Source: Anaerolineae bacterium (lineage in GTDB: Bacteria; Chloroflexota; Anaerolineae; Anaerolineales; Villigracilaceae). From it: a DNA stretch of 40,447 bases. Numbering within the stretch: position 1 is the stretch's first letter; every line of letters begins with the position of its first letter. Shown here piece by piece: positions 35,783 to 40,447 of the stretch. The notes under the pieces are model-generated. The model was not told the origin of the DNA. It did no database searches and saw only the letters and a list, made by a program, of their open reading frames with translations. The stretch spans positions 1-40,447 of the forward strand of contig JABGOQ010000110.1 of the NCBI GenBank assembly GCA_018645405.1. The letters are read 5' to 3'. The translations under genes and the position numbers were made by a program.

Positions 35783-36976
35783 ATTCTTCTCAGTATACTC
35801 CAAAGCCTGCGCTAAATCAGCTATCAAATCGTCTATATCTTCGATGCCAACCGAATAGCGAATTAACGTCTCAGGGATTCCCATCGCCGCACGCCCTTCT
35901 GCCGAAACTTCGACATGGCTGGTCGTGCGTGGCGGACCAGCCACAGTTTCTACAGGTCCTAGATTTGCGGCAAGATGTGCGTATTTTAGACGTGGTAGGA
36001 ATTTGCGGATGTTATCAAAATCGCCTTTCAGGAAGAAGCTCATCATCCCGCCGAAGCCACGCATTTGTTTCTTGGCAATTTCGTGATTTTCGTGCGTCTC
36101 CAAACCCGGATAATAAACATCTTCAATAAATGGATGTGCTTTCAGGAAGCGAGCGATCTTCATTGCACTTTCACTTTGCCGTTCAATACGCAAAGCCAAA
36201 GTTTTGATACCACGAATCATCAAATAAGCCGCCATCGGATGCAAAGTTGCGCCATTGATTTCTCTGTAGGCATACGCACCTTTCACTAATTCTTCAGAGC
36301 CGCATAAAACACCGCCTAAAGCATCTGCATGACCACCGATATATTTGGTTGCGCTATGAATAACGCCATCCGCGCCCAAGCTCAAGGGATTTGTATTAAT
36401 CGGCGTGGAGAAAGTATTATCCACAATCACAGTTGCGCCCGCGTCATGTCCTGCTTTTGCCAAACGCTCAATATCAACTACTTTCAATGTTGGGTTGGTC
36501 GGGGTTTCCAGATATAAAACATTGCAACCCTTCGCAACAGCGGCTTCAATCGCCTCTTGGTCTGTGGTCGGGCAAAGTTCCACATCTACATTCAGGCGTG
36601 GTAAAAAGCGTGTGAAAATCTCATTTGTCCCGCCGTAAGTATCTTTTACCGAGACCACACGGTCGCCGGGTTTAAGCAAAGAGTACAAAGTATTGCTGAT
36701 CGCCGCCATGCCAGTCGAAAAACTGGTCGCCGCTTCTGCGCCTTCCAGTTGACGCATTTTTTCTTCAAATACGGCTACGGTCGGGTTTGTGTTTCGGCTG
36801 TATATATGCCCTTCCGCCTTCCCCAAAGCCACATCCAGCCACTCGTCCAAATCTTTGTAACCATAGCTTACGCTATGCGCCACAGGGACTTGGGTTGTTC
36901 GCTCCCAGCCTTCTTTTTTCTCTTCTCCACTCCAAACAGAGCGGGTGTTGAATCCAGGTTTTTTTTCGTCAGTCAT
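35777..36976 (-). CDS. Cys/Met-metabolism PLP enzyme (cystathionine gamma-synthase/lyase type)
   Basis: Trans-sulfuration enzyme of fold type I. From the chosen start: IYSRNTNPT (58-66), STGMAAI (87-93), DTYGGT (112-117), ETPTNPT (157-163), the Asp in IVDNTFSTP and K211 in HSATKYIGGHAD. Gamma-synthase, gamma-lyase and O-acetylhomoserine sulfhydrylase cannot be told apart by eye. The frame extends 11 codons further upstream, but the ATG at 36974-36976 has GGAG at a good distance (399 residues). Location beside asd and lysC suggests methionine synthesis from aspartate. Confidence 0.9.
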   Translation of the reverse strand: MTDEKKPGFNTRSVWSGEEKKEGWERTTQVPVAHSVSYGYKDLDEWLDVALGKAEGHIYSRNTNPTVAVFEEKMRQLEGAEAATSFSTGMAAISNTLYSLLKPGDRVVSVKDTYGGTNEIFTRFLPRLNVDVELCPTTDQEAIEAAVAKGCNVLYLETPTNPTLKVVDIERLAKAGHDAGATVIVDNTFSTPINTNPLSLGADGVIHSATKYIGGHADALGGVLCGSEELVKGAYAYREINGATLHPMAAYLMIRGIKTLALRIERQSESAMKIARFLKAHPFIEDVYYPGLETHENHEIAKKQMRGFGGMMSFFLKGDFDNIRKFLPRLKYAHLAANLGPVETVAGPPRTTSHVEVSAEGRAAMGIPETLIRYSVGIEDIDDLIADLAQALEYTEKNG

Positions 36977-37080
36977 TTTTTCTCCTAAGATGATTTCAAG
37001 CGATCTCATTTTAATGAATTGGATAAAACGATTCGCTCGTGTAATTAACAGGCTTCCGTTTAAATGACGCTGGTCTGAAG

Positions 37081-37575
37081 TTAGGCAGAATCACCCGGCA
37101 AAGGCAACTCCGTCGTAGACTTAATCTCCGATAAAACAACACTGGTGAGTACCTGCACAACATGCGGCAAAGGCGAAAGAATACGACGATCAAAATGTTC
37201 CAATTCTTGTCGATTGCGAAAAACTGTTTTCAGCAAATAATCAAATTCACCTGTCAAATAATGACATTCCAAAACAGCGGGTAAGGATCGGACAGTCTCT
37301 TCAAAACGCGCTAGTGCTTTTTCAGAATGTGCCTGCAAACGAACTTGCATAAAGCAGACTAAATCCAAACCCAGTTGTTCACGGTCAAGCAAAGAAACAT
37401 GTTGGCGGATGATATTAAACGTCTCCAAACGCTTCAACCGAGCATGCGTCGCTGGCTGCGACAGATTAATCCGCCGCGCCAGCTCACTATTGCTAATACG
37501 GCTACTCCGTTGGAGTTCACGTAAAATCTTCAAATCAGTATCATCTAACTGCGCCATTGCTGAATATTTTTCCAT
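37081..37575 (-). CDS. Lrp/AsnC family transcriptional regulator
   Basis: N-terminal winged helix-turn-helix (about 8-60): LDDTDLKILRELQRSSRISNSELARRINLSQPATHARLKRLE. The C-terminal RAM/ligand-binding domain (about 70-150) is seen in VRLQAHSEKALARFEE and VLECHYLTGEFDYLLKTVF. Length 164. Lrp/AsnC proteins sense amino acids, and its place between asd and the trans-sulfuration gene suggests that it controls aspartate-family genes, possibly by leucine, lysine or methionine. AGGAG lies 6 nt before the first ATG. Two overlapping promoters are seen upstream. Confidence 0.95.
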   Translation of the reverse strand: MEKYSAMAQLDDTDLKILRELQRSSRISNSELARRINLSQPATHARLKRLETFNIIRQHVSLLDREQLGLDLVCFMQVRLQAHSEKALARFEETVRSLPAVLECHYLTGEFDYLLKTVFRNRQELEHFDRRILSPLPHVVQVLTSVVLSEIKSTTELPLPGDSA

Positions 37576-37595
37576 AAAACACTCCTAAAAGCAAT

Positions 37596-37656
37596 AGTAT
37601 ATCGTCCTATTTGAAGATATGCAAAATTATTTAAAGGGTTAGTGGAGATTTGTCAA
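37596..37656 (-). promoter_or_regulatory. Tandem candidate promoters of the lrp-like gene
   Basis: Promoter A: TTGACA (37651-37656), 17-nt spacer, TAAATA (37628-37633). Promoter B: TTGCAT (37619-37624), 17-nt spacer, TATACT (37596-37601). Both face the regulator, so it probably has its own transcript separate from asd. AT-rich sequence around them would suit autoregulation, which is inferred only. Confidence 0.55.
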
Positions 37657-37777
37657 AAATCTATTTGTAAAGCCCCCTTATTTTAAGTTTTCTTGGAATT
37701 ATTGAAATCGTTTTTTCATGCTAATCAGATGATACTTTCTCTAAGAAGTTATTAAAACTCACGCTGAAGAGTCTTTC

Positions 37778-38830
37778 CTATCTACTAACAAAGCCCTGCT
37801 CTACCAACAACTCTGCATTATAAATTGAGCCACCTGCCGCGCCGCGGATGGTATTGTGCGAGACAACTACCATCCGCAAATCAAACAAGTCATCGGGACG
37901 GATTCTGCCGACTACGGTGGTCATACCATCAGCGATGTCAAGGCGGGGTTGGGGACGGTCGCTCTCAGTACGGACACGAATCGGTGGTTGGGGTGCGGAG
38001 GGGAGGGTGCGCGAAACTGCTGGGGACTGGTATCCGCTTAGGGCATCGGCAACCAAGTCAAAATTCACAGGCGAATCGGCGAGTTCCACTGTCATCACAA
38101 GGGTATGACCGTCTATCACGGGCACACGGTTGGCATGGAAGGAGAAGCCTATATCCGCCATTTCTAGTTTGCCATTTTCAACTTTGCCGAGCATTTTACG
38201 CGGCTCCCACGTCACCTTTTCTTCCTCACCGCCGATATAGGGGATGACGTTGCCGAGAATATCGAGCGATGGCACGCCGGGATAGCCCGCGCCAGAGATC
38301 GCTTGCATGGACGCGGCAAAAACGCGCTTCACGCCGAAGGCATTTTGCAGAGCTTTGAGCGCGATGGTCATGCCTGTGCTGGTGCAATTGGGATTGGTGA
38401 CGATAAAGCCCTCACGATTATGTGCTGTGCGTTGGGCATGGATGAGCGCGATATGCTCTGGATTCACTTCGGGGAGCAGAATGGGTGTGTGCGGGTCTCG
38501 GCGAAATGCGCCCGCGTTGGTGCAAACAGCGGTTCCCGCTTCGGCAAAAATCGGCTCAATTTCTTTGGCTTCTGAGGCAGGGAGCGCGGAAAAGACGAGG
38601 GGCGTATTTACTTTTTCTGGAGTAGATGGCAGAACTTCTAAATCTCGCACACTTTCGGGGATGTCAGTGGACAAAAGCCAGCTTTCAGATTCACTATATT
38701 TTTTGCCAATGGTGCGCGGCGAGCCAGTGACTGCCACAATTTCAAACCAGGGGTGATTTTCAAGTAATTGCACAAAACGTTGCCCCACCGCGCCGGTGGC
38801 GGCAAGTACTGCTACGGGAATACGAGACAT
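37778..38830 (-). CDS. asd: Aspartate-semialdehyde dehydrogenase
   Basis: NADPH-dependent reduction of aspartyl phosphate to aspartate semialdehyde, the branch point to lysine, methionine and threonine. The N-terminal AVLAATGAVGQRFVQLLENHP binds the nucleotide; the catalytic Cys149 is in TNPNCTSTGM, and the His in RVPVIDGHTLVMTVE completes the active site. Sequence features place it in the archaeal/fungal-type group rather than the E. coli type. Length 350. The start codon abuts a heptamer array with no good SD (a GAGG lies 11 nt away). It is downstream of lysC. Confidence 0.96.
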   Translation of the reverse strand: MSRIPVAVLAATGAVGQRFVQLLENHPWFEIVAVTGSPRTIGKKYSESESWLLSTDIPESVRDLEVLPSTPEKVNTPLVFSALPASEAKEIEPIFAEAGTAVCTNAGAFRRDPHTPILLPEVNPEHIALIHAQRTAHNREGFIVTNPNCTSTGMTIALKALQNAFGVKRVFAASMQAISGAGYPGVPSLDILGNVIPYIGGEEEKVTWEPRKMLGKVENGKLEMADIGFSFHANRVPVIDGHTLVMTVELADSPVNFDLVADALSGYQSPAVSRTLPSAPQPPIRVRTESDRPQPRLDIADGMTTVVGRIRPDDLFDLRMVVVSHNTIRGAAGGSIYNAELLVEQGFVSR

Positions 38831-38831
38831 A

Positions 38832-38915
38832 AGACTTTAGACCTCAGTTTTCAGACTTCAGACCTCAGACTTTAGACATAAACCGCTTAGGTCTTATGTC
38901 TAAAGTCTGAGGTCT
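38832..38915. repeat. Heptamer repeat array with 22-bp inverted repeat, lysC-asd spacer
   Basis: Seven consecutive 7-nt units at 38832-38880: AGACTTT, AGACCTC, AGTTTTC, AGACTTC, AGACCTC, AGACTTT, AGACATA. The last three plus one base (38860-38881) form a perfect 22-bp inverted repeat with 38894-38915, around a 12-nt loop. No U-tract follows on the minus strand, so it is not a classical terminator. The array fills the lysC-asd spacer. Confidence 0.8.
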
Positions 38916-38919
38916 CTTT

Positions 38920-40362
38920 TCAGCTAGCCGCAACAAAATGGTGCAAAGTATGCACGGCTTTTTCGGCATCTTCTGCCGATACGATAAAACTAATAGATAC
39001 TTTTGACGAACCTTGCGCGATGGCGTAGATATTCACATTTGCCGCACCCAGCGCGCTAAAAATTGTCCCCGCCACGCCGGGTGTATCTTGCAATCCGCGC
39101 CCAACGGTGGTGATAATAGCAACTTCTTCGCTCGCCCAAACGCGGTCAATATCTCTTTGAGATAATTCTTCGGAGAAGGCTTCATATAAAGAAGCGATAA
39201 CCGATTCTGATGCTTCATCGGGAACAGAAAAGGAGATGCTTTGCTCGGATGAGGCTTGGGTGATGAGCTGGACGCTTGTGCCAGTAGATGCGACTGCGCC
39301 AAAAGTCCGCGCCGCGACGCCCGGGACCCCTAACATGCCGCGCCCCTCCACCGTTATCAGACGTTGACGCGGGATTGCCGTCACGGCTTTGACAATTTGC
39401 CGCGCATCCGCTTTTTTACCAGCTTTATCATTTTCGTTAATAACTCGCGTCCCTTTTTCTTCGGGCTTGAAGGTGTTACAAATCCGAATGGGAATTTTTG
39501 CCTCAACCACAGGGCGCACGGCTTTGGGATGCAAAACTTTTGCCCCAAAATAAGACAGCTCTGCCATTTCCCTATAATTCAACTCAGGAATTGAACGCGC
39601 TTCTGGTACAAGGCGAGGGTCAGCTGTCATCACGCCGCTCACATCTGTCCAAATCCAAACTTCATCTGCAGGGAGGGTTGCGCCGATAATGGCGGCAGAA
39701 TAATCGCCACCGCCGCGTCCGAGCGTAGTGGTGATGCCCTCTTCTGTTGCGCCAATAAAGCCCGTTAGTACAGGGATTTGTCTCTGCATTAACATCCGCA
39801 TCAAGGTGTTTTGCACATTCTTAGCCGTTTTCTCAAGATTTGGGAGCGCAGATTGAAAATCATCATCGGTCACAACGATATTTGTCGCTTCCACATATTG
39901 GGCGGGTAATCCTGCCGATTGCAATGCCCCTGCCAAGAGACGAACGGAAAAACGTTCGCCCAAAGAGACAACTGCGTCTAACGCACGGGGAGTTGCTTCG
40001 CCTAAAATGCTGATGGCACGGCAAATACTAGAGAATTCTTTGCTAAGATACTTGATTTCTTGTTTAAGTTGTGCCTGTTGCGCGATACTGTGAATAAGTT
40101 TTTCAGCCATCTCAAAATGTTTTGCCAATAATTCTTTTTCGGCTTGAGAAATGAAAACTTCATCGCCTACTATGGCCCGTTCTGCGCTTTCTACAAGCAA
40201 ATTGGTCACGCCCGCAACTGCGGAGGTAACCACCACAACGCGCTCCCATTCTTGGCGCGTTTTACGGACATTTTTAATAACTTGCTCAATGGCATTTCGT
40301 GAGCCTACGGATGTCCCGCCGAATTTCATGACTAGAGTGGTAGGGGAGGTGTTTTTTGACAT
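38920..40362 (-). CDS. lysC: Aspartate kinase
   Basis: Phosphorylates aspartate, the first step to lysine, methionine and threonine. VMKFGGTSVGS (about 11-21) is the kinase signature; TTLGRGGGDYSAAIIGA and EVWIWTDVSGVMTADPRLV are the ATP and aspartate-binding regions. The C-terminal ~150 residues carry two ACT domains (GVPGVAARTFGAVASTGTSVQLITQASSEQSISF and GVAGTIFSALGAANVNIYAIAQGSSKVSISF), so feedback inhibition is expected. Monofunctional, 480 residues. No clear SD is seen. The 85 nt upstream of it to the window edge are unassigned; short open frames there may be the end of another gene. Confidence 0.97.
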   Translation of the reverse strand: MSKNTSPTTLVMKFGGTSVGSRNAIEQVIKNVRKTRQEWERVVVVTSAVAGVTNLLVESAERAIVGDEVFISQAEKELLAKHFEMAEKLIHSIAQQAQLKQEIKYLSKEFSSICRAISILGEATPRALDAVVSLGERFSVRLLAGALQSAGLPAQYVEATNIVVTDDDFQSALPNLEKTAKNVQNTLMRMLMQRQIPVLTGFIGATEEGITTTLGRGGGDYSAAIIGATLPADEVWIWTDVSGVMTADPRLVPEARSIPELNYREMAELSYFGAKVLHPKAVRPVVEAKIPIRICNTFKPEEKGTRVINENDKAGKKADARQIVKAVTAIPRQRLITVEGRGMLGVPGVAARTFGAVASTGTSVQLITQASSEQSISFSVPDEASESVIASLYEAFSEELSQRDIDRVWASEEVAIITTVGRGLQDTPGVAGTIFSALGAANVNIYAIAQGSSKVSISFIVSAEDAEKAVHTLHHFVAAS

Positions 40363-40447
40363 GGTATTTTCGTAAAAGTGATGAGTATTTAGTTTCTAGT
40401 CACCTGACAGTTTAAGAAAAGAGCAGTTGATCGGCATAAATTCTCCA

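Noticed and set aside
38832-38880. CRISPR array
   Set aside because: The repeat unit is only 7 nt, without spacers of constant length, and no cas genes are present. It is a tandem heptamer array.
40363-40447. Gene ending upstream of lysC at the right window edge
   Set aside because: Two or three short minus-strand frames with stops exist in 85 nt; none can be identified from so little sequence.

Overview
The window looks like a chromosomal segment of a bacterium of moderate GC content. Gene order and protein character (C+ type S4 and S14, a MazG with a methylase-like N-terminus, an archaeal/fungal-type aspartate-semialdehyde dehydrogenase, a UMF1-type transporter) suggest a member of the Chloroflexota, probably Anaerolineae. 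This placement is an inference without phylogeny. Almost all of the window is coding. No rRNA, CRISPR array, insertion sequence or prophage is visible.

Layout. (1) Positions 1-1930, plus strand: the 3' part of a TIR-domain membrane protein cut by the window edge, an O6-alkylguanine-DNA alkyltransferase and a small nitroreductase. A bidirectional terminator (1983-2012) closes this block. (2) Positions 2018-28742, minus strand: one long run of the translation and transcription core. In transcription order it holds rpoB; rpsL-rpsG-fusA-tuf; rpsJ-rplC-rplD-rplW-rplB-rpsS-rplV-rpsC-rplP-rpmC-rpsQ; rplN-rplX-rplE-rpsZ-rpsH-rplF-rplR-rpsE-rpmD-rplO-secY-adk-map; rpmJ-rpsM-rpsK-rpsD-rpoA-rplQ-truA; rplM-rpsI; and mazG. 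(3) Positions 29007-30374, plus strand: a UMF1-type MFS transporter, divergent from rpoB. (4) Positions 30650-40362, minus strand: amino-acid and cofactor genes, namely aspartate kinase, aspartate-semialdehyde dehydrogenase, an Lrp/AsnC regulator, a cystathionine gamma-synthase/lyase-type enzyme, panB, a class I aminotransferase, then a KamA-like radical SAM enzyme closely coupled to a class III aminotransferase.

The ribosomal super-operon is canonical in order but departs from the usual pattern at several points. rpoC does not follow rpoB, and rplKAJL do not precede it. infA is missing between map and rpmJ. Two spacers inside the S10 block are unusually long: rpsJ-rplC has a 13-bp hairpin and a tRNA-like fold, and rplV-rpsC is unexplained. 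Sigma70-like promoters can be read upstream of rpoB, rpsL, rpmJ, lrp and the KamA-like gene. The rpsL promoter has a perfect palindrome filling its -35/-10 spacer.

The most interesting items are these: the KamA-like/class III aminotransferase pair, whose aminomutase lacks the classical lysine-binding and PLP motifs; a roughly 140-residue repetitive insertion in RpoB; and a family of 7-nt-unit repeats that fill at least four intergenic spacers as inverted repeats and run directly into start or stop codons of neighbouring genes.
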